DNA from: Clostridium ganghwense
Lineage (GTDB): Bacteria > Bacillota > Clostridia > Clostridiales > Clostridiaceae
Length of the DNA: 64,000 nt
Direction: 5' to 3'
Assembly: GCF_026735165.1 (NCBI RefSeq)
Contig: NZ_JAPQES010000004.1
Coordinates: 394,410-458,409 of the forward strand
The translations under genes were made by a program, and so were the position numbers. Shown in pieces: positions 1 through 10,690 of this stretch (positions are counted from its first letter, which is position 1; the number at the start of each line of letters is the position of its first letter). The notes under the pieces were generated by a model. It was not told the DNA's origin and ran no database searches. It saw only the letters and a program-made list of their open reading frames with translations.

Positions 1-1769
1 CCAGCTAACCTTTCAACAGCTTTTAAAACTTTCTCTACATTTTGTTGTATTCCAGTTACCGTTTTAGAAGACTGTTCTGCAAGTTTTCTAACTTCGTCAG
101 CAACTACTGCAAACCCTTTTCCTTCTTCTCCAGCTCTTGCAGCTTCTATAGCCGCATTTAAAGCTAAAAGATTAGTTTGATCTGATATTTTCAATATTTC
201 ATTTGCCATTTCAGAAATTTTATTGACTATAGTCACTTCCTTTATTGCACTTTCAAGATTTTGTTTAGTTTCTATATAAACCTCTTTAATACTATCTCTT
301 GATGATAAAACACCGTTTTTCATACTATTAGATTTTCTTTTAACATCAGAAGCTAAATTTAATCCTTCATTTACATTGTGAGATACATTTATAGTTTCAT
401 CCTTTACCATCATTGACATAGATGTTACCTCTTGTAATGCTGCTGTTCCTTCCTCCATACTTGCAGAAATCTCTTGAGCAGATGATGAAATTTGCTCTAC
501 CTCTTTATTAACTTTTTCAAACATATCTTCTGTTTCCTTTGAACAAGTTAATGCTAGTTCACTTTCTTCTTTGACTGAAGTTACAACATTCTGTAGCTTT
601 TCTACAGCAATATTCAACGCTGCTGCTACTTGGCCAAATTCATCTTTCCTGTCAATTTTAATTTTATATCCAAGATTACACTTAGCAAGTTCTTCAGCAA
701 ATTCCTTAATTCCTACTAACGGTTTTTTTATCTGTTTTGCTAATATAATAGCTAAAATTATTCCTATTCCCATAAATATTAGTGAGGACACTACTGAAAG
801 TATTCTTAATTGATTTAGTTGTCCAAAAATCTCAGTCTTAGGAACAGTAATAGCAAAACTCCAATCTGTATTTGGTATTGGTGCGTAACCTATAATTTTA
901 CCTTCTCCCTTATAAGTATATTCTCCAAAACCCTTTTCTCTATTAGTCATTTTCTTTAAAATATCTGCAAGTTCTTTCAACTTTTTATTTTCACTAGCTT
1001 CTTGTATCATATTTTTCTTACTTGAAACCATTTGTATATCTTTATGACCAATTACAACTCCATCCTTATTAACTACAATTCCATATCCTTTATTACCCAT
1101 ATTAATATTTTCAATAATATTATTTAAAACATTAACATTTAATGTTGCCATAAGAACACCCTGTATATTATTGTTTACATCTTTAATTGGAGTTGCAATC
1201 AAAATAACTAATTTACCATCAATTTTACTATGAATAGGATTAGTTATAACCGTTTCTCCTTTAACCGCAGCAGTAAAATAATCTTCGTTAAGTACGTATC
1301 CTATATTTCCATTTGAAGATTTTGATTTTCCATATAAATCTGCAACAAGAAATCTTTCTATTCCTAATCTTTTCGCTTCTTTTTGTAAATCTGGTTTTTG
1401 AATTTCCCAATTCATGTTTCTTATTTCATATCTCTTAGCTACTCCTTCAACATTTGTTTTCTGTGTTTCTATTCCTTTTGAAATCATTTTTGATATATCC
1501 TCTGCCCTATTCTGCATTGAAGAACTTATATTATTATTCAGCGAACTTGAAGAAAAATAAAATGAAATACCACCTAGAACTATACAGACAAAAAATATAA
1601 TTGAAGTTATCTGAAGTGAAAGAATCTTACCTATACTCTTAGTATTGTCTTGTATTTTTTTCTTTCTCTTTAAATTTCTCTTTATTTTACCCTTCATAAT
1701 TTTTTTTAGATTAACCCTTTTGTTATTATTTGTGTTTCTTTTGTTCTTTTTTGAAAATATTTTTTTCAT
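1..1769 (-). CDS. Methyl-accepting chemotaxis protein, C-terminus cut by window edge
   Basis: Membrane chemoreceptor that senses an extracellular ligand and signals through CheA/CheW. The frame is open from an ATG at 1769 to the window edge, about 589 codons, so the 3' end is missing. An SD-like AGGGGG lies upstream of the ATG. A Lys/Arg-rich cytoplasmic start of about 45 residues is followed by a membrane segment near residues 48-70, an extracellular Cache-like region, a second membrane segment, a HAMP region and the signalling hairpin with [16 protein letters not shown] and [17 protein letters not shown]. The ligand cannot be read from the sequence. The unusually long basic N-terminus before the first membrane segment is the only oddity. 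The family call is secure. Confidence 0.93.
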   Translation of the reverse strand, partial: MKKIFSKKNKRNTNNNKRVNLKKIMKGKIKRNLKRKKKIQDNTKSIGKILSLQITSIIFFVCIVLGGISFYFSSSSLNNNISSSMQNRAEDISKMISKGIETQKTNVEGVAKRYEIRNMNWEIQKPDLQKEAKRLGIERFLVADLYGKSKSSNGNIGYVLNEDYFTAAVKGETVITNPIHSKIDGKLVILIATPIKDVNNNIQGVLMATLNVNVLNNIIENINMGNKGYGIVVNKDGVVIGHKDIQMVSSKKNMIQEASENKKLKELADILKKMTNREKGFGEYTYKGEGKIIGYAPIPNTDWSFAITVPKTEIFGQLNQLRILSVVSSLIFMGIGIILAIILAKQIKKPLVGIKEFAEELAKCNLGYKIKIDRKDEFGQVAAALNIAVEKLQNVVTSVKEESELALTCSKETEDMFEKVNKEVEQISSSAQEISASMEEGTAALQEVTSMSMMVKDETINVSHNVNEGLNLASDVKRKSNSMKNGVLSSRDSIKEVYIETKQNLESAIKEVTIVNKISEMANEILKISDQTNLLALNAAIEAARAGEEGKGFAVVADEVRKLAEQSSKTVTGIQQNVEKVLKAVERLA

Positions 1770-1930
1770 AATTATGCCCCCTATTTTATGCTAAAACTTA
1801 AATAAGCCTTAATATTTATGTATACGCCCCTTTACTATATATAACATATATATGTTATATATTATATATAAAAACAAATACTATATATATAAAATTTTAT
1901 AAAAAAAATACATTTTTGTTATTTTGAATA

Positions 1931-1966
1931 TAAAAAGATAGCCAGCACTTATGACTAGCTATCTTA
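1931..1966 (-). terminator. Intrinsic terminator after cysS
   Basis: On the minus strand GATAGC and GCTATC (outer pairs at 1937-1942 and 1958-1963) form a hairpin followed by a run of T. It sits 14 bases past the cysS stop codon. Confidence 0.8.
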
Positions 1967-1979
1967 AATCTAATTTACT

Positions 1980-3380
1980 CTAATCTATTTTTTTCCATCT
2001 TACACCTTGTGGTGTATCTTCTAAAATTATTCCTCTTGCTTTTAAAGCATCTCTAATTTTGTCTGCAAGAGCCCAATTTTTTTCTTTTCTAGCTTGTTGT
2101 CTTTGATCTACAAGATTTTCTATTTCTTCATCTAAATTGCATATAGTAGATTTTTGAAGTACTCCAAGTGGGAAACCAAGTTCTCTAATAAGATTAAGTG
2201 TATATTCTACTAGTTCCTTTGATGATTCTACAGTTACATTTGTGTTTATTTCTCTTACTAAATCAAAAATAACTGAAATAGCATCAGCTGTATTTATGTC
2301 ATCATCCATTTTTTCAATATATTTATCTCTATATGAATCTATCTGCTTTTTATATTCTTTTTCTTTATCTGTTATTTCTATAGATTTAACTTCATTTGCA
2401 AGTCTTTCTAAGTTACCAATTGCATTATATAATCTCTCAAGAGATGATTTTGCTGATTCTAGTAAATCTCTACTAAAGTTTAATGGCGTTCTATAGTGTG
2501 CTGAAAGCATAAATAATCTTATAACCTCAGCTTCATACTTTCCTGAAATTTCTCTAGCAGTAAAGAAATTATTAAGAGATTTAGACATCTTTTTATTATC
2601 TATGTTCAAATAAGCTGAGTGCATCCAATAATTCGAAAAAGTTTTTCCATTTCTTGCCTCACTTTGTGCTACTTCATTTTCATGGTGTGGGAATACTAAA
2701 TCTACACCACCAGCGTGAATATCTATCGTTTCTCCTAATAAGTTATGAGCCATGCATGAACATTCTATATGCCAACCTGGTCTTCCTTTTCCCCATGGAC
2801 TATCCCATGAAGGTTCTTCTGGCTTCTCACTTTTCCAAACAGCAAAATCCATAGGATCTTTTTTTCTTTCATCTACAGATATTCTAGCCCCTGCTTGCAA
2901 ATCATCTAGATTTTGACCAGATAATTTTCCGTATTCCTTAAATTTCTTTGTATTAAAATAAACATCTCCATTTACTTCATATGCATAACCTTTATCTTCT
3001 AAATCTTTAACAAACTCTATAATTTCATTCATGAATTCAGTAGCTCTTGGATTATTAGTAGCTCTTTTTATATTTAAGCCATCAGCATCCTTATAATATT
3101 CTTGAATAAATTTATCTCCTAATTCTTTTACTGTTATTTCCTCTCTATTAGCTCTTTGTATCATCTTGTCATCAATATCAGTAAAGTTTTGAACATAATT
3201 CACCTCATAGCCTTTATATTCAAAATATCTTCTAACAGTATCAAAAACTAAGAATGTTCTTGCATTACCTATATGAAAATAGTCATATACAGTAGGTCCG
3301 CAAACATACATATTTACCTTTCCAGGATTAATTGGAACAAACTCTTCTTTTTTCCTAGTCATTGTGTTAAATATTTTCAT
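1980..3380 (-). CDS. cysS: Cysteinyl-tRNA synthetase
   Basis: Class I aminoacyl-tRNA synthetase that charges tRNA-Cys with cysteine in the cytoplasm. The protein is 466 residues, the normal family length. It starts with the catalytic Rossmann fold: [15 protein letters not shown] (HIGH motif near residues 36-39) and KKMSKSLNN (KMSKS loop near residue 265). Zinc-binding candidates are Cys27 and the WHIECSCMA segment. The C-terminal part is the helical anticodon-binding domain. The ATG is preceded by AGGAGGAG at good spacing. It lies 82 bases downstream of proS in the same direction and ends at its own terminator, so it may be co-transcribed with proS from the T-box promoter. Confidence 0.98.
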   Translation of the reverse strand: MKIFNTMTRKKEEFVPINPGKVNMYVCGPTVYDYFHIGNARTFLVFDTVRRYFEYKGYEVNYVQNFTDIDDKMIQRANREEITVKELGDKFIQEYYKDADGLNIKRATNNPRATEFMNEIIEFVKDLEDKGYAYEVNGDVYFNTKKFKEYGKLSGQNLDDLQAGARISVDERKKDPMDFAVWKSEKPEEPSWDSPWGKGRPGWHIECSCMAHNLLGETIDIHAGGVDLVFPHHENEVAQSEARNGKTFSNYWMHSAYLNIDNKKMSKSLNNFFTAREISGKYEAEVIRLFMLSAHYRTPLNFSRDLLESAKSSLERLYNAIGNLERLANEVKSIEITDKEKEYKKQIDSYRDKYIEKMDDDINTADAISVIFDLVREINTNVTVESSKELVEYTLNLIRELGFPLGVLQKSTICNLDEEIENLVDQRQQARKEKNWALADKIRDALKARGIILEDTPQGVRWKKID

Positions 3381-3462
3381 TCTTCTCCTCCTAACTAATC
3401 ATTTTGATTTTATATCTATTAACGTTCTTATAGATCTATTATATCCAAATATATCTATTATT

Positions 3463-5175
3463 TTATAACTTTATACTATTTTTTTCAAATTCTTCTTTTA
3501 CTCTATCAATTACACAAGATAATTCCATTTCTTCAACTTCATCACTACTTCTTAATTTAAATTCAACTTTACCTTCACTTATCATTCTTCCAACAGTGAC
3601 TCTCATAGGTATTCCTATTAAATCAGCATCTTTAAATTTAACTCCAGCTCTTTCTTTTCTATCATCCAATAAAACTTCAACACCTAATTCTTTTAAACTA
3701 TTATAAATATCTTCAGCTGCCTTCATTTGTTCTTCATTCTTACTAACTGCTGGAATTACTATAACATGATATGGTGCTACAGATAGTGGCCATACAATTC
3801 CATTTTCATCATGGTGTTGTTCAATTATTGACGCCATTGTTCTATTTATTCCAATTCCATAACATCCCATAATCAAAGGTTTCTTCTTGCCATCTTCATC
3901 ACTAAACACAGCATTCATAGATTCTGAATATTTTGTTCCTAGTTTAAAGATATGACCAACTTCAATTCCTCTTGCTATAGTTAAACTTTCTCCACATTTT
4001 GGACATTTATCTTCACTCGTTACGTTTCTGAAATCTCCAACAGTTCCTTCAAAATCTCTTCCATAATTAACATTAGTGTAGTGATACCCTGTTTCATTAG
4101 CTCCAACTATAAAGTTATACATATTTGCTACTTCTTCATCAACTAATAAGAAATCTACTTTTATACCTATTGGTCCTGCAAATCCTATTTCTGCTGAAGT
4201 AGCTTCTTTAACTGTTTTTTCATCAGCAAGTTCAAATTCTACAGCTCCACCTACTGCATTTGTTACTTTAGTTTCATTTACTTCTCTATCTCCTCTTACC
4301 ATTACTGCAACAACCTTATCATCTGCTTTATATATAAGAGTTTTTGCAAATTTTTCAGGTGTTATATTAAAGAATTTAATTAATTCCTCTATTGTTTTAG
4401 CATCTGGTGTTTCTACTTTTTCTAATCCTTTAATTTCTTCTTCTTCAGCTTTTTGTGGTGTAGAAGGTGCTTTTTCCATATTAGCTGCATAATTACAACA
4501 ATCACAGAATACTACTTCATCTTCACCATATTCTGATTTAACCATGAATTCAGCTGAACCTGAACCACCCATTGCTCCTGAATCCGCTTCAACTGCGCTA
4601 CAATCTACTCCGCATCTTTCAAATATATTAGTATAAGCTTTATACATTTTATTATAAGTTACATCTAATCCCTCATAATCTTTATCAAAACTATAAGCAT
4701 CCTTCATTGTAAACTCTTTTGATCTCATAACTCCAAATCTTGGTCTTCTTTCATCTCTATACTTTGTTTGTATTTGATATAAATTAAGTGGAAGTTGCTT
4801 ATAAGACTTTATTACTGCTCTAGCTATATCAGTAAATACTTCTTCATGAGTAGGTCCTAAACAAAACTGTCTTTCATTTCTATCATTTAATCTAAACATT
4901 TCTGGTCCAAAAACACCCCATCTTCCTGATTCCTGCCAAAGTTCTGCTGGAATTAGTGCTGATGCTAAAAATTCTTGTGCTCCAGCTTTGTTCATTTCAT
5001 CTCTTACAATATCTTCAACTTTCTTTAATGTTTTAAGTCCTAAAGGCATATAATTGTATATTCCTGATGCCATTTTTCTCATCATACCAGATCTTAACAT
5101 TAATTTATGACTTGGTAACTCTGCCTCTGCTGGAACTTCTCTTAATGTAGTTATTAACATATTTGATAATTTCAT
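3463..5175 (-). CDS. proS: Prolyl-tRNA synthetase, bacterial type
   Basis: Class II synthetase that charges tRNA-Pro. At 570 residues it has the long bacterial architecture: catalytic core with class II motifs ([24 protein letters not shown] near residues 140-165), an inserted editing domain at roughly 225-390 that hydrolyses Ala-tRNA-Pro, the rest of the core with [13 protein letters not shown], and a C-terminal anticodon-binding domain. The start ATG follows GAGGAG. A T-box leader with a proline specifier codon lies directly upstream, so expression should rise when tRNA-Pro is uncharged. Identity is secure. Confidence 0.98.
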   Translation of the reverse strand: MKLSNMLITTLREVPAEAELPSHKLMLRSGMMRKMASGIYNYMPLGLKTLKKVEDIVRDEMNKAGAQEFLASALIPAELWQESGRWGVFGPEMFRLNDRNERQFCLGPTHEEVFTDIARAVIKSYKQLPLNLYQIQTKYRDERRPRFGVMRSKEFTMKDAYSFDKDYEGLDVTYNKMYKAYTNIFERCGVDCSAVEADSGAMGGSGSAEFMVKSEYGEDEVVFCDCCNYAANMEKAPSTPQKAEEEEIKGLEKVETPDAKTIEELIKFFNITPEKFAKTLIYKADDKVVAVMVRGDREVNETKVTNAVGGAVEFELADEKTVKEATSAEIGFAGPIGIKVDFLLVDEEVANMYNFIVGANETGYHYTNVNYGRDFEGTVGDFRNVTSEDKCPKCGESLTIARGIEVGHIFKLGTKYSESMNAVFSDEDGKKKPLIMGCYGIGINRTMASIIEQHHDENGIVWPLSVAPYHVIVIPAVSKNEEQMKAAEDIYNSLKELGVEVLLDDRKERAGVKFKDADLIGIPMRVTVGRMISEGKVEFKLRSSDEVEEMELSCVIDRVKEEFEKNSIKL

Positions 5176-5220
5176 ATGTATCTCCTCCTCATTAATGTAA
5201 TTAGTTTTATTGTATACAAA

Positions 5221-5430
5221 AAATAAACTCGCCCTAATAAATTTATTAGGGCGAGTTTTATCGCGGTACCACCTAACTTTGTACTCATTTACATATAACG
5301 GTTTTCACCGGTAGTTTTTACCTACAGCTCAGAAGCAGGTTCAAAGCCTTTGAAAATTTTTCAGCCAAGAATTTTCTCTCTGTAATTCGCCTCTACTGCT
5401 CTTCCTCATCGCTAAATATTAAATTATTCT
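5221..5430 (-). promoter_or_regulatory. T-box leader of proS, CCU specifier
   Basis: The minus strand carries the conserved T-box sequence AGGTGGTACCGCG (5274 to 5262), followed by a strong GC-rich terminator hairpin (arms within 5229-5256) and a T run. The Stem I region upstream contains AGAGAG and a candidate specifier GAA-CCU-GC with CCU at 5339-5337, a proline codon, matching the downstream gene. T-box RNAs bind uncharged tRNA and switch from terminator to antiterminator. The specifier assignment is by eye; the T-box itself is unmistakable. Confidence 0.93.
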
Positions 5431-5436
5431 GTTAGA

Positions 5437-5466
5437 ATTATACCTAATGGCTTCACATTATGTCAA
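5437..5466 (-). promoter_or_regulatory. Promoter of proS T-box transcript
   Basis: TTGACA (5466-5461) and TATAAT (5442-5437) are separated by 18 bases on the minus strand. Both hexamers are perfect sigma-A consensus. The start point would fall near 5430, at the start of the T-box leader and just past the ispD stop. Confidence 0.85.
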
Positions 5467-5472
5467 TAAGTA

Positions 5473-6159
5473 CTATAAATTATCTAGCATTTTTTCTCCA
5501 ATAACTAAATCATCTGGAGTTGTAATCTTGATATTCTTATAACTACCTTCGTATAAGTACACTTTATGATTATATCTCTCAACTATCATTGTATCATCTG
5601 TTGCCTCAACATTTTCTGAAAGAGCTTTTTTATGAGACTCTAAAATAAGATTATATTTGAAACATTGAGGCGTCTGAACACAAAATAAAGTATCTCTATC
5701 TGGAGTATGTATCGAAAAACCTTTTTTGTCCTTAACTTTTATTGTATCCTTTGATTTTACTCCACAAGCACAAGCACCATAAAGCTCAGTATATTTTATA
5801 CCATCTTCTATTATATTTTTATCAACAAAAGGCCTAGCACCATCATGTATTAAAACAACTTCGCATCCTTCTACAGCTTTTAAACCTTTGATTACAGACT
5901 CTTGTCTTGTATCTCCACCTTCAACAATTAACTTTATTTTATTTAAATTGTATTTTTGGATTACATGCTTCTTACAATACTCAATTTCATCCTTAGCTAA
6001 AACAAGAACTATCTCATCTATGGATTCATTTTCATAAAAAGCCTTTAGTGTGTAATAAATAATTGGTTTATCCTTTAAATTTAAAAATTGTTTATTTATA
6101 TTAGTTTTCATCCTAGTGCCTTTTCCAGCTGCTACAATTATAGCACAATTTCTCCCCAT
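5473..6159 (-). CDS. ispD: 2-C-methyl-D-erythritol 4-phosphate cytidylyltransferase
   Basis: Transfers CMP from CTP to methylerythritol 4-phosphate in the MEP route to isoprenoid precursors. The 228-residue protein has the nucleotidyltransferase start [11 protein letters not shown] with the downstream KQF and the HDGARPFV motif near residue 105, both diagnostic of IspD. The ATG follows GAGGTG at good spacing. It lies 33 bases after the PIN/TRAM gene and is probably transcribed with it from the promoter at 7336-7364. No neighbouring MEP gene is present. The TarI cytidylyltransferases are the main alternative, but no wall-polymer genes lie nearby. Confidence 0.93.
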   Translation of the reverse strand: MGRNCAIIVAAGKGTRMKTNINKQFLNLKDKPIIYYTLKAFYENESIDEIVLVLAKDEIEYCKKHVIQKYNLNKIKLIVEGGDTRQESVIKGLKAVEGCEVVLIHDGARPFVDKNIIEDGIKYTELYGACACGVKSKDTIKVKDKKGFSIHTPDRDTLFCVQTPQCFKYNLILESHKKALSENVEATDDTMIVERYNHKVYLYEGSYKNIKITTPDDLVIGEKMLDNL

Positions 6160-6192
6160 TTAAGCACCTCTTCTAGAGCTAATTTATTAAAC

Positions 6193-7269
6193 TTACTTCT
6201 TCTGTTTTGCAAATATCATTCTTCCTGCTGCTGTTTGTAATACTGACGTAACTACTACATCCATTACTTCTCCAATATGTCTCTTTCCACCTTCTACAAC
6301 AATCATTGTACCATCATCTAAATATGCTATACCCTGCTCTTGTTCCTTACCATCTTTTATTATTTGAATTGTCATTTCTTCTCCTGGAAGAACAACAGGT
6401 TTCACTGAATTTGCCAGCTCATTTATATTCAAAACCGGTACTCCTTGAACTCCTGCTACCTTATTCAAATTATAATCATTAGTTAAAACTTTTCCTTTTA
6501 AGACTTGTGTAAGTTTTAAAAGCTTAACATCAACTTCTTCTATTTCTGGGAAATCCTTGTCTGTTACTTTAACTTCTATACTTAATTCTTTTTGAATTTT
6601 ATTAAGTATATCAAGCCCTCTTCTTCCTCTAGTTCTCTTTAGACTATCTGAAGAATCTGCTATATGTCTAAGCTCATCTAAAACAAAATGAGGTATTATC
6701 AAAGTACCTTCTATAAATCCACTTTGACATATGTCTAAAATTCTTCCATCTATTATTACAGATGTATCCAATACTTTAGGTATACCCCTAGAAACTTTAG
6801 CCTTTTTCTCCTTAGGTGTACCTACCTTTTTTATATTTGCAAATGCATTTATTATCTCTTCCTTTTTCTTTACAGCAACATCGCCTCCAAGTGCGGCTAA
6901 TATTAATGCAATTATGATGGAAACTATTGTCCCTAAAAGTGTTTTTGGAATAAGACTAACAAACAAAGCCGATATTGTTAAGCCTATTATAGCTCCAAAT
7001 GTACCAAGTAAAATTTCAACAGTAGGAACTTTTTGTATATTATCTTCAAAGTAATTCATAACCTTGGTTATTAATGAATTAATCCATGGGGATATTAAAT
7101 ATAATATAAGTCCTAAAATTAAAGCAGAAAATATTAAAAACCCGACTGATAAAATAGCAGAATTTTTAAAATATGCTAATCTATCTAATTTCAATAATGA
7201 TTGACCTGTTATAAATCCTAAAACAAGTCCAGCTAATGTGAAAAGTCCTCTTAAAACTTTTTTAAACAC
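6193..7269 (-). CDS. PIN/TRAM domain membrane protein (YacL family)
   Basis: A 358-residue protein with about four N-terminal membrane segments (residues 5-25, 38-65, 85-108, 112-130), a PIN nuclease-like domain starting at [12 protein letters not shown] near residue 166, and a C-terminal TRAM domain. PIN domains bind metal through conserved Asp residues and often cleave RNA; TRAM domains bind RNA. This is the YacL family, whose function is poorly defined. The start is taken as GTG at 7269 because it is in frame and nine bases after AGGAGG. An ATG two bases upstream (overlapping as ATGTG) is out of frame. It is adjacent to ispD and reads from its own likely promoter. Confidence 0.9.
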   Translation of the reverse strand: MFKKVLRGLFTLAGLVLGFITGQSLLKLDRLAYFKNSAILSVGFLIFSALILGLILYLISPWINSLITKVMNYFEDNIQKVPTVEILLGTFGAIIGLTISALFVSLIPKTLLGTIVSIIIALILAALGGDVAVKKKEEIINAFANIKKVGTPKEKKAKVSRGIPKVLDTSVIIDGRILDICQSGFIEGTLIIPHFVLDELRHIADSSDSLKRTRGRRGLDILNKIQKELSIEVKVTDKDFPEIEEVDVKLLKLTQVLKGKVLTNDYNLNKVAGVQGVPVLNINELANSVKPVVLPGEEMTIQIIKDGKEQEQGIAYLDDGTMIVVEGGKRHIGEVMDVVVTSVLQTAAGRMIFAKQKK

Positions 7270-7335
7270 ATTCCTTCACCTCCTAGTATGAATTTATTAT
7301 TTTTATTTTTTATAGTTTTTTATACTATTAATAAC

Positions 7336-7364
7336 AATATATATTATTATATTTGTTATTTCAA
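7336..7364 (-). promoter_or_regulatory. Candidate promoter for PIN/TRAM-ispD
   Basis: TTGAAA (7364-7359) and TATATT (7341-7336) are separated by 17 bases on the minus strand, upstream of the GTG start at 7269. The surrounding A+T richness makes this a moderate call. The rest of the 7270-7606 gap is A+T-rich with only the divergent promoter pair visible. Confidence 0.5.
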
Positions 7365-7530
7365 CCACAGCGAAAATTATTTAAAATTTGTTCATTAAAA
7401 TTTTTCTTATTATTTATATGTTTTTAATACATATTTATATTTTCGTCCAATATTTAACTTTTTAATCCCCCTATCAATAAAATTAATCTTGTTTTATTAT
7501 ATATCTAAACCAACAATTTATTTAGCTTTG

Positions 7531-7560
7531 TTGACAAAATTATCTGAAAATAATTATAAT
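7531..7560 (+). promoter_or_regulatory. Candidate promoter for the gene at 7607
   Basis: TTGACA (7531-7536) and TATAAT (7555-7560) are separated by 18 bases. An SD AAGGAG lies just before the ATG at 7607. Confidence 0.7.
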
Positions 7561-7606
7561 TATATTATCAGTCATTGATTTTATTTTACTTTAAGGAGTT
7601 GAGACC

Positions 7607-8008
7607 ATGAAAGACGTTATTTTTGATGATTTTCAAAATGCGGTAGATGAATGCCTTCTACGTCATAAAAGTTTACTTGATATAATGACAAAACTTCAAG
7701 AATCAGAAGGTCGTATAAACAGAGCTATAGCTAAATCTGTAACAAACTGTGGATGTGTAGAAGTAGCAGCCAAAAAGCAACAAATACCAAACGATAATAA
7801 TATAGATATGGATACTTATAAAAAATATTTCAATACACATTTAGAAGGCAACCTTTGTGAAAATTGTCGTGAAGTTTTGGAAAGAGAAATAGGCAACAAT
7901 CTATTTTATTTAACATCTCTTTGTAATCTACTAGATTTAAATCTTTACGATATACTTTTGAAGGAATACAACAAAATAAGTACTTTAGGAAAGTATACTT
8001 TCAGGTGA
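7607..8008 (+). CDS. Small helical protein of unknown function
   Basis: A 133-residue protein with no signal peptide or membrane segment. The start follows AAGGAG and a near-consensus promoter, and the gene ends at a strong terminator, so it is a real single-gene unit. Visible features are a predicted helical N-terminus rich in acidic and basic residues, SVTNCGC near residue 47, a CENCREV segment near residue 99, and a C-terminal helix pair (GNNLFYLTSLCNLLDLNLYDIL). The last part resembles the terminal helices of all-alpha (MazG-like) nucleotide pyrophosphatases, but the metal-binding glutamate motif is not evident. I do not assign a function. Confidence 0.8.
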   Translation: MKDVIFDDFQNAVDECLLRHKSLLDIMTKLQESEGRINRAIAKSVTNCGCVEVAAKKQQIPNDNNIDMDTYKKYFNTHLEGNLCENCREVLEREIGNNLFYLTSLCNLLDLNLYDILLKEYNKISTLGKYTFR

Positions 8009-8014
8009 TTAAAT

Positions 8015-8047
8015 AGCACAAAATAAGTCTTACACTTATTTTGTGCT
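8015..8047. terminator. Bidirectional terminator between the 7607 gene and disA
   Basis: Perfect 14-bp stem (8015-8028 with 8034-8047) around a 5-base loop. It serves the plus-strand gene ending at 8008 and the minus-strand disA, whose stop codon lies inside the hairpin. Confidence 0.88.
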
Positions 8048-9110
8048 ATATCTGTTTATCTATCATAAATTGTTCTCTTAATCTACGAAGTCCATTCTTT
8101 ATAGCCTTAGCTCTAGCTTCTCCTATACCTTCAACATTGTCTAACTCTTCATATGAAGCTTCCATAACTCCCTTAAGTTCTTTAAAGTTGCTTATAACAT
8201 TTTCTATTACATTTACAGGTATTCTAGGAATCTTATTAAGCATTCTATACCCTCTTGGAGAAATTAGTGTGTCTACTAAAGGAACACCAACATACCCTAA
8301 TACCTTAGATAATATATCTAAATCTAAAAGTTCCTCTGATGACATGTTTTGAATTTGCTCATATATCTTATTATAATCTAAATTATTTTGACAATAATCT
8401 CTAATTAATAAAATTCCATCTTCTTCTACACTTCTTACAAGTTCATTTAATTGCATGGATATAAGTCTTCCCTCGTTACCCAGTTCACATATATATCTTT
8501 CAACTTCATCTACTATTCTCATAACCATTTCTGTTCTTTGTATAGCTGTTATTACATCAAATAATGTAACTAGATCTTGAAATTCTAGTAGATTTAAATT
8601 ACTCATAACCCTTTCTAAAACAGATACATATTTCTCTAATGTCTGAAGTGCCTGATTTGCTCTTGCAAGTATTATACTGCTGTCTCTCAAAACATATTTT
8701 ATGTTATTTTTATATACTGTGATTATATTTCTTCTTTGAGAAATGGCAACAACTATACATCTAGTTTGTCTTGTAACTCTATGAGCTGTTCTATGTCTTG
8801 TTCCTGTTTCAAATGTTGGAATAGAGGCATCTGGTACTAATTGTGTATTTGCATAAAGTATTTTCTTTAAATCACCGCTAAGTACAATAGCTCCATCCAT
8901 TTTTGCAAGTTCATACACATAAGATGGACTATAATCAGAATTAATATTAAAACCACCATCTACTATTCGCATAATTTCTTCACTATCACCAATTATTATA
9001 AGACCACCTGTTTTGGCTCTTAAAATATTCTCAAGTCCATCTCTTAACTGTGTGCCCGGAGCCATAATCTTTAAAATTTCCATAAGTTTTTTGTCTTTTT
9101 CAAACCTCAC
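8046..9110 (-). CDS. disA: Diadenylate cyclase DisA
   Basis: Makes cyclic di-AMP from two ATP while scanning DNA for branched structures, linking genome integrity to sporulation and cell-wall or ion control. The 354-residue protein has the N-terminal DAC domain with DGA (72-74) and the RHR motif in GTRHRTAHR (105-107), a helical linker, and a C-terminal helix-hairpin-helix DNA-binding domain ([12 protein letters not shown]). The start is GTG at 9110, seven bases after AAGGAGG. It lies 37 bases downstream of radA, the usual Firmicute arrangement, and is likely co-transcribed with it. Confidence 0.97.
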   Translation of the reverse strand: MRFEKDKKLMEILKIMAPGTQLRDGLENILRAKTGGLIIIGDSEEIMRIVDGGFNINSDYSPSYVYELAKMDGAIVLSGDLKKILYANTQLVPDASIPTFETGTRHRTAHRVTRQTRCIVVAISQRRNIITVYKNNIKYVLRDSSIILARANQALQTLEKYVSVLERVMSNLNLLEFQDLVTLFDVITAIQRTEMVMRIVDEVERYICELGNEGRLISMQLNELVRSVEEDGILLIRDYCQNNLDYNKIYEQIQNMSSEELLDLDILSKVLGYVGVPLVDTLISPRGYRMLNKIPRIPVNVIENVISNFKELKGVMEASYEELDNVEGIGEARAKAIKNGLRRLREQFMIDKQI

Positions 9111-9147
9111 CTAATTCCCTCCTTTCTATAATATTTATTTTTTATTA

Positions 9148-10506
9148 TTAAAATACTTTATTTACTGCCTCTCTAAGTGATGAAACTCCTATAATATTTT
9201 CACTTTTATTAGTCATTTTTTCTCTATTTCTAGATGGTATAACTATATTTTCAAATCCCATTTTCATGCCTTCATTTACTAATCTATCACAAAGTGAAAT
9301 CGGTCTAACTTCTCCAGTAAGTCCAACTTCTCCAAAAACTAACATTTTATTCAGTTTGGAATTTTTCCCTTTAGCACTTGATATTAATGCAATGGCTAAT
9401 CCTAAGTCTCCAAAAGTTCCTTCTATGTTAAGTCCACCTACTACATTTACATAAACATCACAATTGTAAAAAGGTATTCTAAGCTTTTTTTCTAGAACAG
9501 CTAGAATTAAATTTAATCTAGCATTATCTACTCCAACGGCTGTTCTTCTTGGCATAACAGCTTTAGTTTCACTTACCAAAGCTTGAATTTCTACTAAAAT
9601 CGGACGTGTCCCTTCCATTATACCTATAACTACAGAACCCTCTGAATTAAAATTAGTTTCCTCAAGAAATACTTCGGATGGATTCGATATTTCTTTAAGA
9701 CCTTCTTGTCTCATTTCAAAAACTCCAATTTCACTGGTAGTGCCAAAACGATTTTTTAAAGTTCTAAGTATTCTAAATTCTTGGGTCCTTTCGCCTTCAA
9801 AAGAAAGCACTGTGTCAACCATATGCTCTAAAACTCTAGGACCAGCAAGTTCACCTTGCTTTGTAACATGTGCAACTATAAATAAAGGTATGTTTTTCGT
9901 CTTAGCAATTCTCATAAGCTCATTTGAACATTCTCTAACTTGAGAAACACTTCCTGGAGCTGATGTTATTGAAGGCTTAAATAAAGTTTGAACTGAGTCT
10001 ATAATGACAAATACAGGATTCATACTATTAATATGCTGTTCTATGATTTCTAAATTAGTTTCTGAAAGAATAAATAATTCCGATGATATATTTCCAATTC
10101 TATCTCCTCTAATTTTTATTTGTTCTGCTGATTCTTCTCCAGACACATATAGTACTTTACCTATTTTGTGTGAAATATTATTTGCAGTTTGCAATAATAT
10201 AGTAGATTTCCCTATTCCGGGAGCACCTGATATTAAAGTTAGAGATCCTTTTACCATTCCTCCACCAAGTACTCTATTTAACTCCTTAATACCAGTATCA
10301 TATCTTTCAAATTCTCCAGATTTTATGTTTAATATACTCTCTGGTTTATTATTACTACTAATTCCAGTACTTCTACTTACAACTGGTTTTTCTTTTCTTT
10401 CCTCTACCATACTATTCCATTTACCACATCCTGGACATTTTCCAAACCACTTAGGAGCTTCATATCCACATTCTTGGCATATAAATACATTTTTACTTTT
10501 TGCCAT
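9148..10506 (-). CDS. radA: DNA repair protein RadA
   Basis: RecA-like ATPase that promotes branch migration during recombination. The 452-residue protein has an N-terminal C4 zinc finger (Cys10, Cys13, Cys24, Cys27), a Walker A motif GAPGIGKST near residue 95, the RadA-specific KNRFG motif in LKNRFGT, and a C-terminal Lon-protease-like domain. It sits between clpC and disA, as in many Firmicutes. A terminator separates it from clpC, so it probably has its own promoter in the 10507-10633 gap, where a TATAAT-like box and a short palindrome are visible. Confidence 0.97.
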   Translation of the reverse strand: MAKSKNVFICQECGYEAPKWFGKCPGCGKWNSMVEERKEKPVVSRSTGISSNNKPESILNIKSGEFERYDTGIKELNRVLGGGMVKGSLTLISGAPGIGKSTILLQTANNISHKIGKVLYVSGEESAEQIKIRGDRIGNISSELFILSETNLEIIEQHINSMNPVFVIIDSVQTLFKPSITSAPGSVSQVRECSNELMRIAKTKNIPLFIVAHVTKQGELAGPRVLEHMVDTVLSFEGERTQEFRILRTLKNRFGTTSEIGVFEMRQEGLKEISNPSEVFLEETNFNSEGSVVIGIMEGTRPILVEIQALVSETKAVMPRRTAVGVDNARLNLILAVLEKKLRIPFYNCDVYVNVVGGLNIEGTFGDLGLAIALISSAKGKNSKLNKMLVFGEVGLTGEVRPISLCDRLVNEGMKMGFENIVIPSRNREKMTNKSENIIGVSSLREAVNKVF

Positions 10507-10633
10507 ATTTTATCACTCCTATTTCATCATACAGAATAATATTATACAACATATTAAAATAAATTTGTATTAAATACAAAATTTTTTTATACAAATTTAC
10601 ATTAGTCAATTTTGTAATATATTGTAATTAAAT

Positions 10634-10677
10634 TTTAAAAGCCGACAGTACAGCTTAAAGCTGATTCTGTCGGCTTT
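10634..10677 (-). terminator. Intrinsic terminator after clpC
   Basis: On the minus strand AAAGCCGACAG (10677-10667) pairs perfectly with CTGTCGGCTTT (10648-10638), followed by T-rich sequence. It ends the ctsR-mcsA-mcsB-clpC unit 13 bases past the clpC stop. Confidence 0.9.
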
Positions 10678-10690
10678 ACATTTTAGTTTA

